Of a stretch of DNA of 64,000 bases, positions 25,472 through 34,961 are shown piece after piece (the first letter of the stretch is position 1; each line of letters starts with the position of its first letter). Under the pieces are notes generated by a model, which was not told where the DNA came from, made no database searches, and was given only the letters and a program-made list of their open reading frames with translations. The DNA is from Cupriavidus sp. U2 (lineage in GTDB: Bacteria > Pseudomonadota > Gammaproteobacteria > Burkholderiales > Burkholderiaceae). The stretch covers positions 310,001 to 374,000 of the forward strand of contig NZ_RCOG02000006.1 of NCBI RefSeq assembly GCF_009663685.2, in the 5' to 3' direction. A program made the translations under genes and the position numbers.

Positions 25472-26212
25472 TTACGCCGCGAAGCCGCCGTCCACGTTCA
25501 GGCTGGCGCCGGTGACGAAGCTGGCTTCCGGGCCCGCCAGATAGGCGACCATGCTTGCGATTTCATCCGGGTGGCCATGGCGCGGCAGGGCCATCAGACC
25601 ATGCAGCGATGCGGCGAAGTCGGAGTTCTCGGGGTTCATGTCGGTGTTGACTGGGCCGGGCTGCACGTTGTTGACCGTGATGCCCTTCGGGCCCAGATCG
25701 CGCGAGAGGCCTTGCACCAGGCCCTTCAGGGCGGACTTGCTCATGGCGTAGGCGGCGCCGCCGGCGAACGGCATGCGGTCGGCGTTGGTGCTGCCGATGT
25801 TGATGATGCGGCCACCTTCGCCCATGTGCGACAGCACGGCCTTGCTGGCCACGAACACGGCGCGGACGTTGACGGCCAGCGTCTTGTCGAAGTCTTCCAG
25901 CGAGAAGTCCTCGACCGCGCCCAGGAACAGCACGCCGGCGTTGTTGACCAGGATGTCGATCTTGCCGAAATGCACGGCGGCATCGTTGATGGCGTCGGTG
26001 AGCGCGGCGGCGTCGGCTGCATCGGCGCGATAGGCCTTGGCGCGGCCGCCGGCTGCCTGGATCGACTCCACCAGTTCCTGCGCGGCGGCGCCGGAGCTCT
26101 GGTAGGTGAAGGCGACGGCGGCGCCGTCCCGGGCCAGGCGGCGTACCACGGCGGCGCCGATGCCGCGTGCACCGCCGGTTACGAAGGCAACTTTGTTCGA
26201 GAGCGAGGTCAT
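25472..26212 (-). CDS. Short-chain dehydrogenase/reductase (SDR)
   Basis: A 246-residue classical SDR. It has the NAD(P)-binding TGGARGIG near the N-terminus, NNAG (ILVNNAGVLFLG), the catalytic-region serine before GGAAYAMSKSAL (the Y-x3-K pair), and PGPVNTDM after it. The C-terminus (EASFVTGASLNVDGGF) is typical of 3-oxoacyl-reductase-like SDRs. The start at 26210-26212 has AAGGAACC upstream and fits the family. The LysR gene opposite, 113 bp away, probably regulates it. The substrate is unknown. Confidence 0.9.
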   Translation of the reverse strand: MTSLSNKVAFVTGGARGIGAAVVRRLARDGAAVAFTYQSSGAAAQELVESIQAAGGRAKAYRADAADAAALTDAINDAAVHFGKIDILVNNAGVLFLGAVEDFSLEDFDKTLAVNVRAVFVASKAVLSHMGEGGRIINIGSTNADRMPFAGGAAYAMSKSALKGLVQGLSRDLGPKGITVNNVQPGPVNTDMNPENSDFAASLHGLMALPRHGHPDEIASMVAYLAGPEASFVTGASLNVDGGFAA

Positions 26213-26325
26213 GATCGGTTCCTTGTTGAGAGAGGGTGGGTGAACGAAGTATGGTTTGTGCGATCCCCTACCGGTAGTCATAAATCCGGATCAACTTTTT
26301 CAACCATTGGTATAAGCTTGCCGCC

Positions 26326-27249
26326 ATGGAAGCCTTGAACCTGCTCGAATCGTTTATCCAGAGTGCCGAAACTGGCAGCTTTTCGGCTGCAGCCCGCCGG
26401 CTCGGCCTGACGCCGGCCGCCGTGAGCAAGAACGTGGCCCGGCTCGAGGACCACCTCGGGCTGCGGCTGTTCCAGCGCAGCACGCGCAAGCTCACGCTGA
26501 CCATGGGCGGGGAGCAGTTCTTCCGGCAGGTGTCCGACCCCTATTCCACGTTGCGCGATGCGTTTGCCAGCGCCGCGCAGGATGACGGCAAGCCCGCCGG
26601 GGTGCTGAAAGTCAGCATGGGCGTGGCGTTTGGGCGCGAATACCTGGTGCCATTGCTTGGCGAGTTCCTGGCGATGTATCCGGCCATCGTTCCCGACTGG
26701 CATTTCGAGAACCGGAGCGTGGACCTGATTGCCGGCGGCTTCGACGCGGCCATCGGCGGCGGCATCGAACTGACCGAGGGCGTGGTGGCGCGCGAACTGG
26801 CGCGGACCTACGTGGTGGCGGTAGCCTCCCCCGCCTATCTGGCAGGGAAGACCCTTCCGAAGCATCCGGCTGACCTGTCCGCGTTTGACGGCATCGTGCG
26901 CCGGTCTGCCTCCACCGGCCGCCTGCGGCTGTGGAACCTGCGCAACCAGATTGGCGAGGAAGCCCTGGCCGAGCCGCGTACCCGGCTGATCTTCGACGAC
27001 CCCGAAGCCATGGCCCACGCCGCGATGCAGGGCCTGGGCGTGGCGCTGCTGCCGATGCCGCATGCCGCGCCATGGCTGGAACGTGGCGACCTGGTGCGCC
27101 TGGTGCCTGGCTGGTGTGCTGACAACGGCCCTCTGGCGCTTTACTATCCCAACCGCAAGCTGCTGCCGCCCAAGACGCGCGTGTTCATCGAATTCGTCGT
27201 CGATGCCTTCCAGCGCAAAGGCCTGGCGCGCAGATTCGACGGACGCTGA
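26326..27249 (+). CDS. LysR-family transcriptional regulator (AaeR/DmlR-like)
   Basis: A 307-residue LysR protein: winged helix (LNLLESFIQSAETGSFSAAARRLGLTPAAVSKNVARLEDHLGLRLFQRSTRKLTLT) and effector domain. The order of motifs (FQRSTRKLTLT, HFENRSVDLIAGGFDAAIGGG) is that of the large CrgA/DmlR group, which often controls a divergent oxidoreductase gene. That is the layout here with the SDR. It ends 40 bp before the HD-GYP gene, with no terminator visible. Confidence 0.9.
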   Translation: MEALNLLESFIQSAETGSFSAAARRLGLTPAAVSKNVARLEDHLGLRLFQRSTRKLTLTMGGEQFFRQVSDPYSTLRDAFASAAQDDGKPAGVLKVSMGVAFGREYLVPLLGEFLAMYPAIVPDWHFENRSVDLIAGGFDAAIGGGIELTEGVVARELARTYVVAVASPAYLAGKTLPKHPADLSAFDGIVRRSASTGRLRLWNLRNQIGEEALAEPRTRLIFDDPEAMAHAAMQGLGVALLPMPHAAPWLERGDLVRLVPGWCADNGPLALYYPNRKLLPPKTRVFIEFVVDAFQRKGLARRFDGR

Positions 27250-27289
27250 ACTGTCATTTCACGAAGCACCCCACATCGGGAGGGGCTGT

Positions 27290-30199
27290 ATGGCAACGGC
27301 AGTGCGACGGAGCGTGCGGCTCCATTTCCATATCTGGACGTGGTTCGGCTCGCTGGTGCTGCTGGTGGGGGCGCTGATTTGCAGCATCAACTACGTGATG
27401 ACCAAGGACGCGCTAGAGCGGTCCGTCACGGACACCACCCAGCGCGTCAGCCGCGAGAGCCTGGAGGAAGTCGAGAACCTGTTGCAGCCCGCCCAGATGG
27501 CGGTCCGGCTGCTCAGCCACAGTTCGCTGGCCGATGCCAGGTGGCTGGCGCAGCGCAAGCAGCGCATGGCGCTGATGCGCGACGCGCTGGAAAGCTCGCC
27601 GATCCTGCAGGCGCTGTATATCGGCTACGCGGACGGCAGTTTCTTCTATATGCGCCCGCTGCGCGACGAGGGCGAGCGTGCCGCCTACAAGGCGCCGCCG
27701 CGCGCGGCATTCCTGGTGCAAAGCGTGGACCGCGACAGCGGTCGCGCAGTGGGTCGGTACTATTACCTGGCGTCTGACCTGGATGCGGTCGGCGAGGCCG
27801 ATGCCGCCGACTTTGCCGGGCGCTACGACCCGCGCACGCGGCCCTGGTACGCCTCGGCCATGGCGTCCGGAACGCTGGTGCGCACCGATCCGTACATGTT
27901 CTATTCCGACCGCGAATCGGGTGCCACGCTGGCCTTGCGCACCGCTGACGGGCAGGCCGTGGTTGGCGGGGACTTCCGGCTGGACGCGCTGGGCCAGCTG
28001 TTGAACCACGAAACGCTGACGCCACGCGCGGTGCTGGCGCTGCTGGACCGCAAGGGCAAGCTCGTCGCCATCAACCGTACGACGCCCGATTCCGTGGCCG
28101 CGCCCGATACCGTGATCATGGATCCGGCCGGTCGTCCCGAGGACTACGGCCTGGCCGTACTGACCGGCCTTGCCGTCAAGGTGGCGGCGCCCGGCGACCC
28201 GCAGGCCGTCGCCCACCCCATGCTGCTGGAACGCGCCGATGGCGAAGACTGGTACACGTCGGTGGACTGGCTGGACCCCAAGGACCCCAATTCGCTGCTG
28301 CTGGTATCCGCCATTCCGCAGGCCGAGCTATTGCACGATGCCCGGCAACACGCCGCGTGGGGCATGGTCATGACCGGGCTGGTGCTGCTGCTGGCGTTGC
28401 CGGTCACCTGGCTGGTCGCGCGCAGCGTGGCGCGGCCGCTGCAATCGCTGGCCGCCGAGGCCGACGCCATCCGCCGCTTCGATTTCGTGCGTCCCGTGTC
28501 GGTCCGCTCGCAAATTGACGAAGTGAACGATCTGGCCATAACGATGGACCAGATGCGCGGCACCATCCAGCGCATGCTGCACGTCATGGGGGCCGTATCG
28601 GCCGAGCACCGCCTCGACCGGCTGCTGCCGCTGCTGCTGCAGGAGACGCTGAGCGCCGCAGGCGGACAGGCCGGGGCGCTGTACCTGGCCGCCAGTGAGG
28701 ACGAAGGCCTGCGTCCCGCCGTGGGCTTCGACCGTAGTGGCACCGAAGTGACCACGATGCGCGAGACGCTGGCGCACGACACCTTGGCGCTGGTGCGCAC
28801 GGCCGTGCGCGAAGGCACGGCGCGCGCCGGCCATCTGACATCGGCCGACGTGGCCGCCGCGCGGCTCGATGTGCTGGCGGGCGCCGCGCCGGTACACGCC
28901 GCCGTCATTCCGCTGATCAACCGCCAGCAGGCGCTGCTGGGCGTCGTGCTGGTGCTGCGCGATACGCCGATCGAAGCCGCGCAGCTGGCATTTGCCAGCA
29001 CCATGGCCAGCCTGTCTGCCGGCGCGCTGGAGGTGGGCGAGCTCACCACGGCGCAGCGCGACCTGTTCGATGCGTTCATCCGCCTGCTGGCAGGCGCCAT
29101 CGATGCCAAGAGCCCGCACACCGGCGGTCACTGCGCGCGCGTGCCGGAACTGGCCAAGCTGCTGGCCCGGGCCGCCTGCGATGCCACCGAAGGGCCGTAC
29201 CGGTCGTTCGACCTGACCGAAACGGAATGGGAGGCGCTGCACGTGGCCGCGTGGCTGCATGACTGCGGCAAGGTCACCACGCCCGACTACGTGATCGACA
29301 AGGCCACCAAGCTCGAAACGCTGCACGACCGCATCCACGAAGTGCGCATGCGCTTCGAGGTGCTGAAGCGCGACGCGGAAATTGCCTGCCTGCAGGCCGT
29401 GGCCGATGGCGAAGACCCGCAGGCCGCGCGCGAGCGGCGGGATGGGCTGCTGCGCCAGCTTGACGAGGAGTTCGCGTTCGTGGCGGCGTGCAATGTGGGC
29501 GGCGAACAGATGGATGCCGGGGACCAGGCCCGCCTGCGACAGATCGCCACGCGGACCTGGCGGCGCACGCTGGACGACCGGCTCGGCGTCTCGCACGAGG
29601 AATTGACCCGCCGGAACAGCATGCCGGCCGTGCCGCTGCCGGTCATGGAGCCGCTGCTGGCCGACCGTCCGGATCATCGGATCGAACGTGCCGCAAGGGA
29701 CCAGATCGCCGACATCAATCCGTGGGGGTTCCGCCTTCGCACTCCCGAGTTTCTCTACGACCGTGGCGAACTGCACAACCTGACGATATCGCGCGGTACG
29801 CTGACCGCCGAGGAGCGATTCAAGATCGAGGACCATATCGTGCAGACGCAGATCATGCTGTCGCGCCTGCCGTTTCCGAAGCATCTGCGCGATGTGCCGG
29901 AGATTGCCGGAGGGCATCACGAGAAGATGGATGGCACCGGCTATCCGCGTGGTCTCAAACGCGACCAGATGAGCCCGTTGGCCAGGATGATGGGGATCGC
30001 CGATATCTTCGAGGCGCTGACGGCTGCCGACCGCCCATACAAGAAGGCCAAGACCCTGTCCGAAGCCGTGGGCATCATGACCCGGCTGCGCGACCAGCAG
30101 CATATCGACGCCGAGCTGTTCGACCTGTTCATCGCGGCGGGCATCCATCGCACCTACGCCGAACGCTACATGGACCCCGCGCTGATCGATATGGCCTGA
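27290..30199 (+). CDS. Membrane sensor c-di-GMP phosphodiesterase: Cache-HAMP-GAF-HD-GYP
   Basis: A 969-residue protein. Domains in order are: a membrane helix near residues 18-38; a periplasmic Cache-like sensor to about 355; a second helix (MVMTGLVLLLALPVTWLVA); HAMP; a GAF-like domain around 440-585; then HD-GYP. The catalytic block includes H657-D658 (LHDCGK) and G884-Y885-P886 (HHEKMDGTGYPRGL), followed by MMGIADIFEALTAADRPYK. HD-GYP enzymes hydrolyse c-di-GMP to GMP or pGpG. About 150 residues lie between the LHDCGK block and the later HIVQTQIMLSRLPFP block, longer than in a minimal domain. The ATG at 27290 follows a GGGAGGGG site. An external small molecule is the likely signal. Confidence 0.9.
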   Translation: MATAVRRSVRLHFHIWTWFGSLVLLVGALICSINYVMTKDALERSVTDTTQRVSRESLEEVENLLQPAQMAVRLLSHSSLADARWLAQRKQRMALMRDALESSPILQALYIGYADGSFFYMRPLRDEGERAAYKAPPRAAFLVQSVDRDSGRAVGRYYYLASDLDAVGEADAADFAGRYDPRTRPWYASAMASGTLVRTDPYMFYSDRESGATLALRTADGQAVVGGDFRLDALGQLLNHETLTPRAVLALLDRKGKLVAINRTTPDSVAAPDTVIMDPAGRPEDYGLAVLTGLAVKVAAPGDPQAVAHPMLLERADGEDWYTSVDWLDPKDPNSLLLVSAIPQAELLHDARQHAAWGMVMTGLVLLLALPVTWLVARSVARPLQSLAAEADAIRRFDFVRPVSVRSQIDEVNDLAITMDQMRGTIQRMLHVMGAVSAEHRLDRLLPLLLQETLSAAGGQAGALYLAASEDEGLRPAVGFDRSGTEVTTMRETLAHDTLALVRTAVREGTARAGHLTSADVAAARLDVLAGAAPVHAAVIPLINRQQALLGVVLVLRDTPIEAAQLAFASTMASLSAGALEVGELTTAQRDLFDAFIRLLAGAIDAKSPHTGGHCARVPELAKLLARAACDATEGPYRSFDLTETEWEALHVAAWLHDCGKVTTPDYVIDKATKLETLHDRIHEVRMRFEVLKRDAEIACLQAVADGEDPQAARERRDGLLRQLDEEFAFVAACNVGGEQMDAGDQARLRQIATRTWRRTLDDRLGVSHEELTRRNSMPAVPLPVMEPLLADRPDHRIERAARDQIADINPWGFRLRTPEFLYDRGELHNLTISRGTLTAEERFKIEDHIVQTQIMLSRLPFPKHLRDVPEIAGGHHEKMDGTGYPRGLKRDQMSPLARMMGIADIFEALTAADRPYKKAKTLSEAVGIMTRLRDQQHIDAELFDLFIAAGIHRTYAERYMDPALIDMA

Positions 30200-30299
30200 G
30201 CCAGGCTCCAGGGTGCCGCGCCGATGGCGCGCCCTCACGCGGAACCGGTGCGTGGACTATGCTTCGGGAGTTCGCGCAACGCGTGTCGAGGGGGCGGTG

Positions 30300-31517
30300 A
30301 TGAGCGTCGAGAAAATCGAGATTCCCGGCAGTCAGGGCGGTACGCTGTCCGGCCGGATGGAATGGCCCGACGGCCCGGTGCGCGCGCATGCGCTGTTTGC
30401 GCACTGCTTTACCTGTGGCAAGGACAGCCTGGCGGCCACGCGCATCGCGCGGGCACTGACGGCCCAGGGCATTGCCGTATTGCGTTTCGATTTCACGGGC
30501 ATCGGCGCCAGCGAGGGCGATTTCGCCAGCACCAATTTCTCGTCGAATCTGGCCGACCTGGAGGCCGTGGCCATGTATATGCGTGCGCGCGGCCAGGCGC
30601 CCACGCTGTTGATCGGCCATAGCCTGGGCGGTGCCGCCGTGCTGGGCGTGGCCCGCCGCCTGCCCGAACTGCGAGCCGTGGTTACGATCGCCGCGCCCAG
30701 CGATCCGCGCCATGTGCTGGGGCTGCTGGGCGACAACGTCGAGCGCATTCGCGCCGAAGGCGAGCTGGAGGTCAAGCTGGCGGGGCGTCCGTTCCGCATC
30801 GCGCGGCAGTTCATCGACGATGTTTCCAGTCACACGCTGCTCGACGAGGTGGCCCACCTGGGCAAGCCGCTGCTGGTCCTGCAGTCGCCGACCGACGACA
30901 CGGTGGAAGTGCAGAACGGCCTGGCAATCTTCGAGGCCGCCGCGCAGCCCAAGAGCTATGTGGCGCTGGACGGCGCCGACCACCTGCTGCAGAATCGCGC
31001 CGGCGCGGCGTATGCGGCCAGCATGATCGCGGCATGGGCGCAGCATTACCTGCCGACGCTGACCGAGGACGTCCAGGCCGAAATTCCCGAGCCGGGCGTG
31101 GTGGTGGTGGCCGAGCGCCATCGGGGCCGATACCAGCAGACCGTACGCGTGGGCGGCCATGCATTCGTTGCCGACGAGCCCGCTGCGCTGGGCGGCGACG
31201 ATGCCGGCCCGAATCCCTATGAGCTGCTCTTGTCGGCGCTGGGTGCCTGTACGTCGATGACGATGCGCATGTACGCCGAACGCAAGGCATTGCCGCTGGA
31301 ACACGTGGCCGTGCAGTTGCGGCACGAAAAGATCCACGCGAAGGACTGCGCCAACTGCGAGACCACCGCGGGCATGGTGGACCGGATCGAGCGGCGCATC
31401 GCGATCAGTGGCGAGCTGACCGCAGAGCAGCGCGCCTCGCTGATGGCCATCGCCGACAAGTGCCCGGTGCATCGCACGCTGGAATCCGAGGTCCACATCG
31501 ATACGATGCAGGCCTAG
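30300..31517 (+). CDS. Bifunctional alpha/beta hydrolase / OsmC family protein
   Basis: A 405-residue fusion. The first 250 residues are an alpha/beta hydrolase with nucleophile S108 in GHSLGG and the acid and histidine in SPTDDTVEV and GADHLLQ. The last 140 or so are an OsmC/Ohr-like domain with the two peroxidatic-type cysteines C317 (GACTSMTM) and C388 (CPVHRTL). OsmC domains reduce organic hydroperoxides. The hydrolase part may act on esters that are, or become, substrates of the OsmC part. The fusion itself is known in proteobacteria. The ATG at 30300 follows GAGGGGGCG. Confidence 0.88.
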   Translation: MSVEKIEIPGSQGGTLSGRMEWPDGPVRAHALFAHCFTCGKDSLAATRIARALTAQGIAVLRFDFTGIGASEGDFASTNFSSNLADLEAVAMYMRARGQAPTLLIGHSLGGAAVLGVARRLPELRAVVTIAAPSDPRHVLGLLGDNVERIRAEGELEVKLAGRPFRIARQFIDDVSSHTLLDEVAHLGKPLLVLQSPTDDTVEVQNGLAIFEAAAQPKSYVALDGADHLLQNRAGAAYAASMIAAWAQHYLPTLTEDVQAEIPEPGVVVVAERHRGRYQQTVRVGGHAFVADEPAALGGDDAGPNPYELLLSALGACTSMTMRMYAERKALPLEHVAVQLRHEKIHAKDCANCETTAGMVDRIERRIAISGELTAEQRASLMAIADKCPVHRTLESEVHIDTMQA

Positions 31518-31539
31518 CCACCTGCGCTAGCCACGCGCC

Positions 31540-32490
31540 CTAGCCGATTCCCAGCACACGCCGGCGCGCGGCGTCGAATGCCGCGCCCTCGGCCACCAGC
31601 CAGGCTTCCACTTCGGCCACCTGGGCGGTCTGCCCGTGCGCGCAGACAAAGTGGTACGACGCGTGGCTGCGTGCGTGGATGCCCCACAGGTCCACCAGGC
31701 GGCCCGATTCTAGGTCTTCCAGCACCAGCGCGGAACGTCCCATGGCGACGCCTTGCCCGGCCAGCGCGGCATTGATGGCCAGTTGCGACAGGTTGAATCG
31801 CTGGCCGGCCGATGCATCGGGCAGGGTCAGGCCGGCGTGCCGCAGCCAGCATTGCCATTCCTCGAACTCGCCGGCGCCGTCCCACGGGGTTACGTCGTGC
31901 AGCAGCATGCCGGCGCGCAGGCCTTCGGGCGATTGCAGTTCGGGGTGCGCGTCGAGGTAGGCGGGGCTGGCCACGGGGATCAGCCATTCCTCCAGGAACT
32001 GATGCGCCTTCAGGTCCGGATAGCCACCGGGATCGAAGCGCACGGCGGCCTCGGTGCCGTCGCGCAGCATGCGCGAGCGGTCGAGCGCGTGGAATTCGCC
32101 ATAGACGCGCAAGCCGATGTCCGGATGCTGGCGGAAGAAGCTGCCCAGCCTTGGCGTGAGCCACACCATCGCGAATGACGGCGAGCACGACAGCGCGATG
32201 GGCTGCTTGTCGCGCGGCCTGCGCAACTGCGTCAGCGTGCCTTCGATGGCCTGGAACGACTCGCGCAGCACAAAGCGCAGGCGCTCACCTTCCGGCGTCA
32301 GCACCAGCGCGCGCGGCGTGCGCAGGAACAGCGGCCGGTCCAGCCATTGCTCCAGCTGCTTGACCTGCTGGCTGACCGCGCCCTGGGTCACGCACAGTTC
32401 GGCAGCCGCCTGCGTGAAGTTGCAATGTCGGGCCGCCGCCTCAAAACAGCGCAGCCAGCCCAATAATGATGCAGAAAGCGTGTTGGCCAT
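31540..32490 (-). CDS. LysR-family regulator, probable activator of dsdA
   Basis: A 316-residue LysR protein of the GcvA/DsdC-like branch: LGWLRCFEAAARHCNFTQAAAELCVTQGAVSQQVKQLE, then an effector domain with SCSPSFAMVWLTPRLGSFF. It is divergent from the D-serine ammonia-lyase gene, the same pairing as DsdC-DsdA in enterobacteria. A perfect palindrome, ATTAGTCAGGCTAAT, overlaps its start codon. That position fits autoregulation together with activation of dsdA. No clear Shine-Dalgarno precedes the ATG, so the start is less certain. The D-serine link is inferred from the neighbour. Confidence 0.85.
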   Translation of the reverse strand: MANTLSASLLGWLRCFEAAARHCNFTQAAAELCVTQGAVSQQVKQLEQWLDRPLFLRTPRALVLTPEGERLRFVLRESFQAIEGTLTQLRRPRDKQPIALSCSPSFAMVWLTPRLGSFFRQHPDIGLRVYGEFHALDRSRMLRDGTEAAVRFDPGGYPDLKAHQFLEEWLIPVASPAYLDAHPELQSPEGLRAGMLLHDVTPWDGAGEFEEWQCWLRHAGLTLPDASAGQRFNLSQLAINAALAGQGVAMGRSALVLEDLESGRLVDLWGIHARSHASYHFVCAHGQTAQVAEVEAWLVAEGAAFDAARRRVLGIG

Positions 32491-32503
32491 TAGTCAGGCT
32501 AAT
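32489..32503. promoter_or_regulatory. Candidate LysR operator in the dsdA control region
   Basis: ATTAG-TCAGG-CTAAT is a perfect 5-bp inverted repeat of the T-N11-A LysR type. It overlaps the start codon of the divergent regulator and lies about 85 bp before dsdA. A similar sequence, ATTAGTCTAGCTGAT, recurs at 32715-32729 inside dsdA. Confidence 0.5.
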
Positions 32504-32585
32504 GCTCGGATCAGTACAAATGGTTTGTCACGACGGTGCAATGGGACAAGAATGAAGTCACCCCTCTCCCGCTTCTCCTTGCTTC

Positions 32586-33914
32586 ATGCCGACCGATTTT
32601 TCCGCTTTCCCGCAACAACTGCTCGCCGATCTGCAGGCCGCCCGCCCGGTCTTCTGGGGCAACCCCCACCGCAGCGACGCTGCGGCCGTCCCCACCGTCG
32701 TGGAAGGGCGCGGCATTAGTCTAGCTGATGTGAAAGCCGCCCGGGCGCGCTTCGACAGATTTGCGCCGCTGCTGGCGCGGCTGTTTCCCGAACTGCAGGG
32801 CAGCGCAGGGCGGATCGAATCGGACCTGCTGCCAGCGCCGGCCATGCAGCGTACGCTTGGTCTGCCGGCCTCGGCCGGCGCGCTGTGGATCAAGGCCGAT
32901 CACAGCCTGCCCGTGGCCGGTTCGATCAAGGCGCGCGGCGGCATTCATGAAGTGCTGGAGTTTGCCGAGTCGCTGGCGCTCGAACACGGCCTGGTGACGC
33001 GTGACGCCGACTACGGCGTGCTGGCCGAAACCCCGGCGCGCACGCTGTTCGGCCGCTACCAGGTGGCGGTGGGCTCCACGGGCAACCTCGGGCTGAGTAT
33101 CGGCGTGATGGCCTCGGCGCTGGGCTTCCGGGCGGCCGTCCACATGTCGGCCGACGCCAAGGAATGGAAGAAGGCCCGGCTGCGGGCGCGCGGCGTGGCC
33201 GTGGTGGAACACACGGGCGACTATGCCGCAGCCGTCGCGGCCGGCCGCCGCGAGGCCGACGCCGACCCGTACAGCTATTTCGTCGACGATGAACGGTCGC
33301 TGTCGCTGATGCTGGGCTACAGTGCCGCCGCCCTGCATCTGCACGACCAGCTGGCCGGCGCAGACGTGAAGGTCGATGCCGCGCACCCGCTGTTCGTCTA
33401 CCTGCCATGCGGCGTGGGCGGCGCGCCAGCCGGCATCGCCTTCGGATTGCGCCAGCTTTATGGCCCGCATGTGCATCCGGTCTTTGTCGAGCCCACGCAG
33501 TCGCCGTGCTTCCTGGTGGAAATGCTGGCACCCGGCGCAACGGTGTACGACGTGGGCCTGACCAACCGCACCGAGGCCGACGGGCTGGCCGTGCCGCAGG
33601 CGTCGGCGCTGGCCGCGCAGGCCATGCGTGCGCTGCTGGCCGGGGTCTGCACCGTGGCCGACGACACCCTGTTTGCCGACCTCCATCGCGTGCGCGAAGC
33701 CGAAGGCTTGCGCATCGAGCCATCCGCCGCGGCCGGCTTCAGCGGTCCGGGCATGCTGACCGGCACCGAAGCTGGGCGCGCCTACCTGACACAGCACCAC
33801 CTGGACGGCGCGATGGCCCATGCCACCCATCTGGTGTGGACGACCGGCGGCCTGTTCGTGCCGCCCGAGGAATACGCGCGCTTTGCCGAACGTGGCGCGG
33901 CGCTGGCCGCCTGA
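32586..33914 (+). CDS. dsdA: D-serine ammonia-lyase
   Basis: A 442-residue PLP enzyme that converts D-serine to pyruvate and ammonia. It closely resembles Dsd[19 protein letters not shown] with the Schiff-base lysine at K115, [11 protein letters not shown] as the phosphate-binding loop, and [16 protein letters not shown]. Length matches E. coli DsdA. It faces a LysR gene with a palindromic operator, as dsdC-dsdA do elsewhere. Downstream on the same strand, after 47 bp, is a Bug-type gene that appears frameshifted. There is no dsdX-like permease next to it. Confidence 0.92.
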   Translation: MPTDFSAFPQQLLADLQAARPVFWGNPHRSDAAAVPTVVEGRGISLADVKAARARFDRFAPLLARLFPELQGSAGRIESDLLPAPAMQRTLGLPASAGALWIKADHSLPVAGSIKARGGIHEVLEFAESLALEHGLVTRDADYGVLAETPARTLFGRYQVAVGSTGNLGLSIGVMASALGFRAAVHMSADAKEWKKARLRARGVAVVEHTGDYAAAVAAGRREADADPYSYFVDDERSLSLMLGYSAAALHLHDQLAGADVKVDAAHPLFVYLPCGVGGAPAGIAFGLRQLYGPHVHPVFVEPTQSPCFLVEMLAPGATVYDVGLTNRTEADGLAVPQASALAAQAMRALLAGVCTVADDTLFADLHRVREAEGLRIEPSAAAGFSGPGMLTGTEAGRAYLTQHHLDGAMAHATHLVWTTGGLFVPPEEYARFAERGAALAA

Positions 33915-33961
33915 TTGTCCCCTGAACCAATCTTTCGATTGCATCGTTGCGGAGCTTGATC

Positions 33962-34941
33962 ATGACCCGTTTGCCTTCCCGAATTGCCCACGCCGTCGTT
34001 GCGTGCACCCTCGCAGCCGGTGCCTCGCTGGCGTTTGCGGACACCTTTCCGTCCAAGCCGATCCAGCTTGTGATTCCGTTCCCGCCCGGTGGCGCCACGG
34101 AGGTGATCGGGCGCCTGGTCGGCAAGAAGCTTGGCGACAAGCTTGGCCAGACCGTGGTGATCGACAACCGCCCCGGCGCAGGCACCATCGTCGGCGCCAG
34201 CTACGTCGCCAAGGCCGCGCCGGACGGCTATACGCTGCTGGCCAGTTCGGGCACCACGTTCACGGTGAACCCGGCCATCCAGCCAAGCTGCCGTACGACC
34301 CCGTGAAGAGCTTCGAGGCGATCGGGTTTATGGGCCGCACCGGCCTGATCCTGCTGGCCAACAAGGACCAGCCCGTCAGCAACCTGAAGCAGCTGGTGGC
34401 CGCCGCCAAGGCGCAACCGGGCAAGCTGACGTACGGGTCGTTCGGCAGCGGCACCACGGCCCAGTTCGCCGGCGAGATGCTGTTCAACCTGGCCGGCGTG
34501 AAGCTGCTGCACGTGCCGTACAAAGGCAGCGCGCCGGCCATGACCGATCTGATCGGCGGGCAGATCCCGTTCACGGTGGATACCGTGGCCGCCGCGATCC
34601 CGCAGGTGAAGTCGGGCAAGGTCAAGGCCATTGCCGTGACCACCGCCAGGCGGTCCGCGCTGCTGCCTGACGTGCCGACGGCCGCCGAAGCCGGCTATCC
34701 CGGCATCGACGCCGACACCTGGCTGGCGCTTGTGGCGCCGCGCGGCCTGCCGGCCGACGTGAAGCTGAAGCTCGAAAAGGCACTGGCCGACGTGATGGCC
34801 GACCCGGAGACGCGCAAGGCGCTGACCCATGCGGGCTTCGAACCGCTGGACGGCAACGGCGCGGCGGTGTCCGCATTGATTGCGAAGGAACTGCCGCTGA
34901 TGCGCGCCACGGCACAGCGTGCGAACATTACGGCCGATTGA
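33962..34941 (+). pseudogene. Bug family substrate-binding protein gene, interrupted by a frameshift
   Basis: The gene encodes a normal signal peptide (VVACTLAAGASLAFA) and Bug motifs (FPSKPIQLVIPFPPGGATEVIG, IDNRPGAGTIVGASYVAKAAPDGYTLL) for 114 residues, then stops at 34304-34306. The family sequence resumes in another frame with KLPYDPVKSFEAIGFMG from about 34285 to the stop at 34941. One base is missing near 34283-34287. The joined product would be about 325 residues, the usual length. No slippery sequence supports programmed frameshifting, so this is either a recent mutation or a sequence error. Confidence 0.8.
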
Positions 34942-34961
34942 GACGGCCTCTGGAGACAGTC

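Noticed and set aside
31540-32490. Calling the regulator dsdC outright.
   Set aside because: The position fits, but many LysR genes face dsdA-like genes and the sequence alone does not prove the D-serine ligand.
34281-34306. Programmed frameshift in the Bug gene.
   Set aside because: No slippery heptamer, and Bug genes are not known to use recoding. A simple base loss is a better explanation.
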